Shown one piece after another: positions 27,095 to 34,502 of a stretch of DNA of 52,764 nucleotides. Position 1 is the stretch's first letter, and each line of letters opens with the position of its first letter. Position numbers and translations under genes: made by a program. Source of the DNA: a bacterium (lineage in GTDB: Bacteria > Zixibacteria > MSB-5A5 > WJJR01); the NCBI GenBank assembly GCA_035559435.1, contig DATMBC010000047.1, forward strand, positions 1 through 52,764, in the 5' to 3' direction. A model generated the notes under the pieces. That model searched no databases, had not been told where the DNA came from, and saw nothing but the letters and a program-made list of their open reading frames with translations.

Positions 27095-28963
27095 ATGAAC
27101 TGGACCTCCCGACGCAACATCCTTCTGGGCGCCTGCCTGCTCATGTTGGCGGGGCTGGGTGCACGGCTGGCGTGGATGCAGCTGATCCAGGCCGACGAGT
27201 ACCGCGAGTTGGCCAACAAGAACCGAGTCCGGCTGCTGCCGATTTCCGCGCCGCGCGGACGCATCCTTGATCGCAACGGCATCGATCTGGTGCGCAACCG
27301 CCCGTCCTTCACGGTTTCGGTGCTGCCAACCGACTTTCGCGGCGAGGAGCCGCGGGTGCGGCTGGCCGGCGCCCTTGGCATCGAGGGCGCCGAACTGATC
27401 GAGCGCATGCGCCGTCGTCCCGGGCTGCCCCTGGAGCCGATCGGCATCCACCGCGATGCCGATCTGCGCACGATCGCGCGGCTGGAGGAACGCATCGAGC
27501 AGTTCCCCGGCGTGATCATCGCCAACGAGCCGGTGCGCGAGTACCCGCCCGCCCCCTGGGGCGGGCATGTGCTCGGCTATGTCCGCGAGGTCAATGAGGA
27601 AGAGGCCAAGCGCACCGACAAGACCGGCGCGCCCTTGCGCGGCGCGATCGGCGCCACCGGGCTGGAGAAACGCTACGACGATCTGATTCGCGGCATTGAC
27701 GGCATCAGCTACCGGCAGATCAATGCCTACGGGCAGATGCTTGGCCCGATGCCGGGGCAGGAATCCCGTCCGCCGATCCCCGGCGATGATGTCATGCTCG
27801 GGTTGGACATCGCGCTGCAACGGCTGGCCGACTCGCTCTTGTCGCAGTATGTCGCCGGGACCGTGGTTGCCGTGGATGTGCGCACCGGCGAGATTCTCTG
27901 TCTGGTCACCCGGCCCGGATTCGATGCCAACGCCTTCTCCGGCGGGATGTCATCGAGCGAATGGCAGGCGTTACGCACCGACTCGCTCAAGCCGCTTTTG
28001 AATCGCGCGGTGATGGGACTTTACACCGCCGGATCAACCGCCAAACTCCTGACCGCCGCGGCGGCGCTGGAAGCCGGCGTCGCCGACGAGAACACCACCT
28101 ACCGCGGTTGCGGCGGCGGCTACCGATTCGGCAATCGCGTCTTCAAGTGCTGGAAACCCGAAGGACACGGGGTGCTGAACATGCTCGGCGCCATCCAGCA
28201 TTCCTGCAACGTCTACTTCTATCAACTCGGCGTGGACGTCGGCCTTTCAACCTGGTCCCGCTATGCCTTGCTTGCCGGCTTCGGTCAACCCACCGGCATC
28301 GACCTGCCCAGCGAAAACAGCGGAATTGTGCCCACCGCCGAATACCTGGACAAGGTGCGCGGCAAGGGGGGATGGGGCCCGGGCGCGATGCTCAATTTCG
28401 CCATCGGGCAGGGCGAATTCACCGTCACACCCCTGCAGGTCGTCATGTTCTATGCCGCGCTGGCCAACAATGGCGTGGCGATGAAGCCGCATCTGCTCAA
28501 GGCCAGTCGTACGCCCGGCAGCGACTGGCGCATGGTCGAGCCCGAAGTCGCCTACGATCTTGGTTACAAGATCAGCACGCTGGCGGTGCTGCGCGAGGGC
28601 TGCCGTCGGGTGGTGCAATACGGCACCGCCGCCGGTATCAATGATGATCAGGTGCGCATGGCCGGCAAGACCGGCACGGCACAGAATCCGCACGGCAAGG
28701 AGCACGCCTGGTTCGCCGGATGGGCGCCCTACGATCATCCGCAGATCGCGATTTGCGCGCTGGTGGAAAACGCCGGGCATGGCTCCACCTATGCCGCCCC
28801 GATCTGCTTCGAGGTTGCCAAGCAGTATCTTTATCCGCCCCCGCCGCCCCCGCCTCCCGATTCACTGCAGGCGGCGCCGGATTCTTCTGGCATTCCCGCT
28901 ACCGATACGGTTGAAACTACACCACGCCCGACGGCGGCGCTCACCGACACGCTACCAGAATGA
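27095..28963 (+). CDS. mrdA: Peptidoglycan transpeptidase PBP2
   Basis: Elongasome DD-transpeptidase partnering RodA. 622 residues: one N-terminal helix (about 8-26), dimerisation domain from RGRILDRNGIDLV, and the transpeptidase with the SxxK nucleophile Ser314 (STAK), the SxN motif SCN in IQHSCNVYFYQLG, and KTG in MAGKTGTAQNPHG. The last 50 residues are Pro- and Thr-rich. ATG 27095 lacks a strong ribosome site. A strong terminator lies directly after the stop, separating it from rodA, which is usually adjacent but here starts 1.5 kb away beyond a minus-strand gene. Confidence 0.96.
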   Translation: MNWTSRRNILLGACLLMLAGLGARLAWMQLIQADEYRELANKNRVRLLPISAPRGRILDRNGIDLVRNRPSFTVSVLPTDFRGEEPRVRLAGALGIEGAELIERMRRRPGLPLEPIGIHRDADLRTIARLEERIEQFPGVIIANEPVREYPPAPWGGHVLGYVREVNEEEAKRTDKTGAPLRGAIGATGLEKRYDDLIRGIDGISYRQINAYGQMLGPMPGQESRPPIPGDDVMLGLDIALQRLADSLLSQYVAGTVVAVDVRTGEILCLVTRPGFDANAFSGGMSSSEWQALRTDSLKPLLNRAVMGLYTAGSTAKLLTAAAALEAGVADENTTYRGCGGGYRFGNRVFKCWKPEGHGVLNMLGAIQHSCNVYFYQLGVDVGLSTWSRYALLAGFGQPTGIDLPSENSGIVPTAEYLDKVRGKGGWGPGAMLNFAIGQGEFTVTPLQVVMFYAALANNGVAMKPHLLKASRTPGSDWRMVEPEVAYDLGYKISTLAVLREGCRRVVQYGTAAGINDDQVRMAGKTGTAQNPHGKEHAWFAGWAPYDHPQIAICALVENAGHGSTYAAPICFEVAKQYLYPPPPPPPPDSLQAAPDSSGIPATDTVETTPRPTAALTDTLPE

Positions 28964-28964
28964 C

Positions 28965-28990
28965 AAAGGCCCCGCGTTGGCGGGGCCTTT
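28965..28990. terminator. Bidirectional terminator between mrdA and the Trp/Tyr-rich gene
   Basis: AAAGGCCCCGC (28965-28975) pairs perfectly with GCGGGGCCTTT (28980-28990) around a GTTG loop. The A-run and T-run on either side suit termination on both strands, and the genes converge here. Confidence 0.8.
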
Positions 28991-29014
28991 ATCCCAGACT
29001 GCAGTGCCTCAGAT

Positions 29015-30226
29015 TTACCGGCGGCCCTTGCTGCGGGCGGTGCCGCCGCTGGATGGCGCCGAACGGGGCGCGGCGGTCGTGCCCGGGCTGCGGAATGACG
29101 GCGTGGCGGTCTTGGCCGGACTGGGCGCCTGATAACTGGAGCCCGATGGCTTGGTGCTCGTGCCGGTTCCCGACTTGCCGGTCGAAGTTGCGCCCGTGCC
29201 CTTGCGCTTTACTGTTGATGTGCCGGTGCCGCTCGTCCCGGTCGATGTGCGGTTCTTGGTCTTGCCGCGATTGATCGTCGTCGTGTTCCCCGTCGAAGTG
29301 GCGCCGCCGCTGCGCATAGACGTCTTACGCTTGGCGTAACCGTTGTCGGTGCGGATGGTCGATGACGCGCCCTCGCGCTTGACCGTGCCGGTGCCCACCG
29401 TTGAGGAGCCGCGCGCGTAGGCGCCGCTTTTGGTCCGCGACAGCGTGGCGCCGTTGGCCGTCGTCACGCTGGTGCGTGTCGATTTACGGACCGCCAAGCG
29501 GCCGGTGGTGACCATTCCGTTGGCCACCGCGGCGTTGCGATAGGGTTTGGCCTTGGCCGATGCGTAGGTCGCTTTGGCCACCGCCGTTGACGTCTTGGCA
29601 TTGGCATAACGGAACGCCTTCGATGTGCCGCCCTGCCGCGAGGCCTTCTGACGCTCATAGGCGCCGCCGCTGTAATACCCGCCGTTGTAATGGCCATGGC
29701 AGTAGTAGTACGGATCATGCCAAACATGCCGGTAGTAATGCCAGGTGTGTGGAGAGCACCACCAGGGGTCGTACCAGTTCCAGCCGGCCCAGTACCAGTT
29801 CCAGTCCCAGAACGGATCGTACCAGGTATAGCGGTAACCCCAGCCATACCACGGGTCATATCCGCCCCAGAACAGCGAGCCATACCAGCCGTTGGTGCCC
29901 CAGCTGCCGTAGAGGTTGATGTCGACATCCCCGTCGACATCGTATGACCGGCTCGATTCGGACTCGACGTCCTCTTCCGCATCCGCCGGCGCCAGCACAT
30001 CCAGCAGCGCATCGACCACCTGGTCGCCGCAGCCCTCGTTTTTCAGGCGGGCCCAGTCGGCCGCCTCCAGCGGCTGGTCCATCCCCGCCGCCTCGACGAT
30101 GCGGGCAATCCGATCCGGCTCGAAACCGGCGTTGCACAGCTCGAGGATATCATCGACATTCATGGCCAGGGCCGGTGTCGCCACCAGCGCGGCCATGATC
30201 ACAAGTGCTCCCAGTGTCTTTTTCAT
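29015..30226 (-). CDS. Exported protein with helical domain, Trp/Tyr-rich region and Ser/Thr/Lys-rich tail
   Basis: 403 residues. Residues 1-21 are a Sec signal peptide ending PALA. Residues 24-78 form a helical module (VDDILELCNAGFEPDRIARIV, then DWARLKNEGCGDQVVDALLD), resembling the short N-terminal domain of many uncharacterised exported proteins. Residues 106-190 hold 34 Trp or Tyr in 85 positions, with Gly, Asp, Pro and His between. The rest is a low-complexity basic Ser/Thr/Gly tail with repeats of TSTG and KSGTGTST type. ATG 30226 is preceded on its strand by CGAGG. It converges on mrdA and diverges from rodA. No function is recognised; a cell-wall or adhesive role is a guess. Confidence 0.75.
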   Translation of the reverse strand: MKKTLGALVIMAALVATPALAMNVDDILELCNAGFEPDRIARIVEAAGMDQPLEAADWARLKNEGCGDQVVDALLDVLAPADAEEDVESESSRSYDVDGDVDINLYGSWGTNGWYGSLFWGGYDPWYGWGYRYTWYDPFWDWNWYWAGWNWYDPWWCSPHTWHYYRHVWHDPYYYCHGHYNGGYYSGGAYERQKASRQGGTSKAFRYANAKTSTAVAKATYASAKAKPYRNAAVANGMVTTGRLAVRKSTRTSVTTANGATLSRTKSGAYARGSSTVGTGTVKREGASSTIRTDNGYAKRKTSMRSGGATSTGNTTTINRGKTKNRTSTGTSGTGTSTVKRKGTGATSTGKSGTGTSTKPSGSSYQAPSPAKTATPSFRSPGTTAAPRSAPSSGGTARSKGRR

Positions 30227-30242
30227 CGTTCGGCCTCGGTTT

Positions 30243-30261
30243 GCGGGCGAAAACCGCCCGC
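30243..30261 (-). other. Hairpin in the 5' region of the Trp/Tyr-rich gene
   Basis: GCGGGCG (30243-30249) pairs with CGCCCGC (30255-30261) around a 5-base loop. It lies 17 bases upstream of the minus-strand start, in the likely leader, and could limit access to the ribosome site. The 254-base gap 30227-30480 otherwise holds the divergent promoters. Confidence 0.35.
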
Positions 30262-30431
30262 CCAGTACTAATACGCCATTCGGCGTCGCTCTGTGCCCGA
30301 AAAAAGCGAAAATGGTGCCAGAATCGACACGCTGAAGGTGCGAGGTAATCGCTTGGCGCGCAAGCCTTCCCGTCGGGGTGTCTGCCGCTGTGCGCCCGAT
30401 GGCGCGGGATTGTGCGTTCCCCGATCGCCAA

Positions 30432-30460
30432 TTGACAGTTATTGTGCGTCGCCGCAATTT
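30432..30460 (+). promoter_or_regulatory. Possible rodA promoter
   Basis: A perfect TTGACA at 30432-30437 is followed after 17 bases by CAATTT (30455-30460), a weak -10. The start would be near 30467-30469, just before the ribosome site of rodA. Confidence 0.4.
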
Positions 30461-30480
30461 GCCCCGGCAAGGGAGAGAGC

Positions 30481-31704
30481 TTGACCGGACTGCTGAAGAA
30501 TCTGAAGGAACTGGACTGGATCCTGATCGGCAGCGCCCTGCTTCTGACCGCGATCGGCGCGCTGTTGATCTTCTCGGCGCAGCACTCCATGCCCGAAGCG
30601 CGCGATCGGATCCTGTGGAGCCGTCAACTGTTGTGGTGGATGGTGGCCATGGCCGCCTTTGCCGTCTCGGTCTGGCTCCCGGTTCGCCTGCATGAAGTCT
30701 TCGCCTATGTCTATCTGACCGTCGTCGGTCTGGCGCTCCTGGCGCTGGTGACATTTGAGATCAGCACGTCCGGCCAATGGATTTCGGTTGGCCCGGCCTA
30801 CATTCAGCCCTCGGAACCGGCCAAGTTGGCGCTCCTGATCGCGCTGTCGCGCTACCTCGCCTACCTGAAAAAGCCGGTGATCTCGCCGCGACCGTTGCTG
30901 GCGCTGGCGGCGATTGTTGGCCCGATCTGGTTTCTGGTGATCAAGCAGCCGGATCTGGGGACGTCGCTGGTCTTCTGGGCGCTTTTTCTGGTGATGCTCT
31001 TTTGGGCCGGCGCGCCTTTGCCCGCGTTGTTTTTGCTGATCTCGCCGGTGCTCAGTCTGGTGCTTGCCTTCAACTGGATTGTCTGGGTTCTCTTTTTCAT
31101 CGCGCTTCTGGGTGTGCTCTATGTCGAGCGCCCCCGATTGCCGATTTCGATCGGCGTGGTCACGTTGAATCTGATCTTTGGAATCGTGACGCCGATTGTC
31201 TGGAACCGTCTGATGCCTTACCAGCAGCAACGCATCCTCGTCTTCCTCGATCCGGGGAAAGACCCGCGCGGCGCGGGCTACCAGATCATCCAATCGAAGG
31301 TCGCCATCGGCTCCGGCGGGCTGTGGGGCAAAGGGTATCTCGAAGGGACCCAGACCGGGTTGCACTTTCTGCCCGAAAAGCACACCGACTTCATCTTCGC
31401 CGTCGGCGGCGAAGAGCTCGGCTTCTGGGGCGGGATGCTGATTCTGGTGCTCTTCGCCGTCTTCCTCTGGCGGACCATCGACACCGCCCACATCGCCCGC
31501 AACCGCTTCTCGCAATTCCTCGCCGCCGGCACCGCCGGAATCGTTGCGTTCCAGGTCATGGTCAACATCGGCATGACCCTCGGTCTCATGCCCGTGACTG
31601 GACTGCCGCTTCCGTTTGTCTCGTACGGCGGCAGCTCCCTCGTGCTCTTCTGGATTCTCACCGGGTTGGTGGTCAACATCCGCCGGCATTGGCAGGAGTA
31701 CTGA
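30481..31704 (+). CDS. rodA: Peptidoglycan glycosyltransferase RodA
   Basis: SEDS-family polymerase that builds glycan strands with PBP2. 407 residues with ten membrane helices. Family markers: GQWISVGPAYIQPSEPAKLAL-like loop (IQPSEPAKL), KQPDLGTSLVF, FLPEKHTDFIFAVGGEELGF and the C-terminal LPFVSYGGSSLV. The TTG start at 30481 is chosen because GGGAGAG stands just upstream. It is separated from its partner mrdA by the minus-strand Trp/Tyr-rich gene. FtsW is a paralogue, but the shape genes nearby argue for RodA. Confidence 0.94.
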   Translation: MTGLLKNLKELDWILIGSALLLTAIGALLIFSAQHSMPEARDRILWSRQLLWWMVAMAAFAVSVWLPVRLHEVFAYVYLTVVGLALLALVTFEISTSGQWISVGPAYIQPSEPAKLALLIALSRYLAYLKKPVISPRPLLALAAIVGPIWFLVIKQPDLGTSLVFWALFLVMLFWAGAPLPALFLLISPVLSLVLAFNWIVWVLFFIALLGVLYVERPRLPISIGVVTLNLIFGIVTPIVWNRLMPYQQQRILVFLDPGKDPRGAGYQIIQSKVAIGSGGLWGKGYLEGTQTGLHFLPEKHTDFIFAVGGEELGFWGGMLILVLFAVFLWRTIDTAHIARNRFSQFLAAGTAGIVAFQVMVNIGMTLGLMPVTGLPLPFVSYGGSSLVLFWILTGLVVNIRRHWQEY

Positions 31705-31705
31705 G

Positions 31706-32440
31706 GTGATTTCGTCGACCACCTGGACCGCGCGATTGCCGGCGTCGGTGGCCGATGCGTTGGCGCCTCTGCTGCCGCGACGGTGCCCGATCTGTGGGGC
31801 GACACTCCACGAGCGCGCGCGTGTCTGGTGTGTGGCCTGCGAGGCGGGGATGCGCGTCTACACGCGGCCGGTCTGCGGCGAGTGCCGGCGCTTTTTGGAT
31901 CCCGGCAGCGACTGCCCGGCCGGGCATGTCCCGCTCGATCCGGCAAGGATCAGCGCGCTGGGCGCCTTTGATGGCGCCTTCGGAGCGCTGGTGCATGCGC
32001 TCAAGTACGATGGCTTTCGCGAGCTCGCCCGTCCGCTCGGCGACCTTCTCGCCGAGCGCTTCGCTGGATCCACGCCGGATGTGGTCGTTCCGGTCCCCAC
32101 CGCTCCGCGCAAACGGAGGAAACGCGGCTTTGGGCATGCCGAGGAGATCGCCCGCGCCTGCGCGCTTCGTCTTGGTGTCGCCTGTCTGCCCGATGCCTTG
32201 CGCTTCACGCGGCGTGTGGCCGATCAGACGCGATTGAACGCGCTCCAGCGCCAGGCGAACATGCGCGAAGCGCTGACGGCGCGTGAGGGAGTGACGCTGA
32301 CAGGGAAGTCCCTGTTGGTCGTCGACGATGTCTTCACCACCGGCGCGATGATGCGCGAATCGGCCCGCGCCCTCAAAGCCGCCGGCGCCGGCGCCATTCA
32401 GGGCGCGGTGGTGGCGCTCAATCTCAATGCGCAACGTTGA
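31706..32440 (+). CDS. ComF family protein (double zinc finger plus phosphoribosyltransferase fold)
   Basis: 244 residues. The N-terminal part carries cysteine pairs RRCPICGATL, WCVACEAGM, VCGECRRFLDPGSDC that build a zinc-binding region; the C-terminal part is a PRTase fold with VVDDVFTTGAMMRESARAL. ComF/GntX proteins act in DNA uptake or in nucleotide metabolism; in transformable bacteria ComF helps import of single-stranded DNA. The GTG start at 31706 lies two bases after the rodA stop, with TGAG upstream. Its end overlaps xerD by 14 bases. Type IV pilus genes exist (PilT), so competence is conceivable but not shown. Confidence 0.9.
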   Translation: MISSTTWTARLPASVADALAPLLPRRCPICGATLHERARVWCVACEAGMRVYTRPVCGECRRFLDPGSDCPAGHVPLDPARISALGAFDGAFGALVHALKYDGFRELARPLGDLLAERFAGSTPDVVVPVPTAPRKRRKRGFGHAEEIARACALRLGVACLPDALRFTRRVADQTRLNALQRQANMREALTAREGVTLTGKSLLVVDDVFTTGAMMRESARALKAAGAGAIQGAVVALNLNAQR

Positions 32441-33401
32441 TTCCCCGCCCGAACCATCCACGAAGGATGGTCCCGCCCGGAAGTCGGCGGTCTTCGATCG
32501 CTGGGTTTCGCGGTATCTCGATCATCTTGTCCTCGTTGCCGGGCGTTCGGCCAACACGCTGGCCGCCTATCGCCGCGACCTCGGGCGGTATGCCGCTTTC
32601 TGTGTCGATCATGGCGTGAGCGACCCGCGCGCCATTCAGCCGCCGCAGGTCAGTGAGTTTCTCGCCTCGCTGACCGCCTCCGGCCTGGCGCCGGCATCGG
32701 TGGCGCGCTGCCTGTCGGCGGTGAAGAACTTCCATCGCTATCTGGTTCGTCAGGACGAGGCCAAGCAGAACCCCGCCCGTCCGATCAAGACCCCGCGCCT
32801 GCCGCGCAAGTTGCCCGATGTGCTCTCGGTGCGGCAGATGCAGCTGCTGCTCGAACAGCCCGGCGAGAGCGACCCGCACCACCTGCGTGACCGGGCGATT
32901 CTCGCCACTCTCTACGGATGCGGACTGCGTGTCTCGGAGGCGGCCGGGCTCGCGGTGGACGATATCGATTTCAGCGCCGGGTTCGTGCGTGTGCGCGGCA
33001 AGGGAAACAAGGAACGGCTGGTGCCTTTCGGCCCGTCCACCCAGCGCGCGCTGCGCCGCTACCTCGACAGCCCGGCGCGACGCGACGCCGACAGCGGTGC
33101 GCGCGACCATGTGTTCCTGTCGCAGAAGGGCGGCCCGCTCAGCCGGATGGGGCTGTGGCTGATTGTCCGCCGCTACGCCCTCCGCGCCGGATTGGGCGAA
33201 CGCGTCCATCCGCATACCTTTCGCCATTCCTTCGCCACCCACCTGATCGAGTCGGGCGCCGATCTGCGCGCGGTGCAGCTGATGCTGGGACATCAGTCGG
33301 TGGCGACCACGCAGATCTACACACACCTTGATCGACAGCACCTGCGCCGAATGCATACGGCCTATCATCCGCTGGAGTCCGGCTTTCGCTCACGTAAGTA
33401 A
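32427..33401 (+). CDS. xerD: Site-specific tyrosine recombinase XerD/XerC-like
   Basis: Resolves chromosome dimers at dif. 324 residues: SAM-like N domain (YLDHLVLVAGRSANTLAAYRRDL) and catalytic domain with Arg in GCGLRVSEAAGL, Lys in RGKGNKERLVPFG, HxxR in HTFRHSFATHLIE, His in LGHQSVATTQ and the nucleophile Tyr in IYTHLDR. No phage genes are near, so it is the housekeeping recombinase, XerD being favoured over XerC by overall pattern. The ATG overlaps the comF end by 14 bases. Confidence 0.9.
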   Translation: MRNVDSPPEPSTKDGPARKSAVFDRWVSRYLDHLVLVAGRSANTLAAYRRDLGRYAAFCVDHGVSDPRAIQPPQVSEFLASLTASGLAPASVARCLSAVKNFHRYLVRQDEAKQNPARPIKTPRLPRKLPDVLSVRQMQLLLEQPGESDPHHLRDRAILATLYGCGLRVSEAAGLAVDDIDFSAGFVRVRGKGNKERLVPFGPSTQRALRRYLDSPARRDADSGARDHVFLSQKGGPLSRMGLWLIVRRYALRAGLGERVHPHTFRHSFATHLIESGADLRAVQLMLGHQSVATTQIYTHLDRQHLRRMHTAYHPLESGFRSRK

Positions 33402-33570
33402 CGGTCCGGCAATGAGTTGCGATAGCGGCCCCGTTGGCGGCTCTCTGTAAGTTTAACGTAATCTCTCCAAACCTTTTCGCCGACACAAGGATTAGGGCGG
33501 CTGACGTGACATCGTGCGAGATGGGGGCCGATTTGTTTACTGCATACCCGAGCCCGGAGGGCGGGCCGGA

Positions 33571-34497
33571 ATGATCTGCGCATATCTCCACAACTGCGCC
33601 CCGGGGTGGGCGCCCGCGCTCGAACGCGCACTGGCATGCTATCACCCGCAACTGGTGTCGTTCACCAGTCTCGAACAACTCTCGGATTTGTCGATTCAGA
33701 CACTGCTTGATGTGGTGGTGGTTCCGGTCAATGGGTCCACTGACACGGCTTTGTCGCTGGCGTTGGGCGCCAAGAGCATTCCGGCGCTAACCGCGGTTCC
33801 GGTCGTGCTGTGGCTGGCGCAGGACGATGCGGACGCCGCCTCGATGATCCTCGAATCGAGTATCGACGATCTGATCATCGGCGGCTTCGAGGATCCCATT
33901 GCCGCGGCGCGTCTGCGTCTGGCGTTGCGCCGCAGCTGGCGCGATCTGGATGTCAACCCCTCCAGCCGTCTGCCCGGCCCAACCACCATCGAGCGCGTGA
34001 TCTCCGAACGTCTCGCCCGGCGCGATCACTTCGCGGTCTGCTACGCCGACCTCGACGATTTCAAGGCCTACAATGACTACTACGGCTACTTCTACGGCGA
34101 CAAGGTGATCAAACTGGTGGCGCGGGTGATCCGCGAAACCGTGTACGATCACCAGCCCGACGGGTTCGTCGGCCACATCGGCGGAGATGATTTTGTCTTC
34201 GTCATTCCGCCCGAAAAAATCAGCGAGGTTTGCCAGGCGGTGATCCAGCGGTTCGACGCGGAAGTGCCGCTTTGCTACGAGGCCCGCGACCGGCGCAACG
34301 GCTACATTATTTCGAAGTCACGCCGCGGCACGCCGGAGACCTATGGCCTGCTCACGCTTTCCATCGCCGTCGCGGTCAACTACGGCGACACCTTCGATCA
34401 CGTGGGCCAGATCTCCCACATGGTTGCCGATCTCAAGCGTTACACCAAGACACTGCCTGGCTCCAATTTCATGGTCGAACGGCGCAAGAAGTATTGA
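33571..34497 (+). CDS. GGDEF-like protein with receiver-like N domain and variant GGDDF site
   Basis: 308 residues. Residues 1-120 look like a receiver fold (alternating hydrophobic strands such as LLDVVVVPV and ALTAVPVVLWLAQ), though the usual phospho-acceptor Asp is not evident. Residues 137-305 are a GGDEF domain: VCYADLDDFKAYNDYYGYFYGDKVI (metal site) is followed by GHIGGDDFVFV at 202-212, where the fourth residue is Asp rather than Glu. No RxxD inhibitory site precedes it. ATG 33571 has GGAGG nine bases upstream; a GTG at 33514 is possible. Cyclic-di-GMP synthase activity is therefore uncertain; it may be weak or only bind GTP. Confidence 0.82.
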   Translation: MICAYLHNCAPGWAPALERALACYHPQLVSFTSLEQLSDLSIQTLLDVVVVPVNGSTDTALSLALGAKSIPALTAVPVVLWLAQDDADAASMILESSIDDLIIGGFEDPIAAARLRLALRRSWRDLDVNPSSRLPGPTTIERVISERLARRDHFAVCYADLDDFKAYNDYYGYFYGDKVIKLVARVIRETVYDHQPDGFVGHIGGDDFVFVIPPEKISEVCQAVIQRFDAEVPLCYEARDRRNGYIISKSRRGTPETYGLLTLSIAVAVNYGDTFDHVGQISHMVADLKRYTKTLPGSNFMVERRKKY

Positions 34498-34502
34498 CGT
34501 CC

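Noticed and set aside
32427-33401. Phage or integron integrase instead of XerD
   Set aside because: No phage genes, attachment repeats or cassette array are adjacent; the protein has the chromosomal XerC/D length and motif set.
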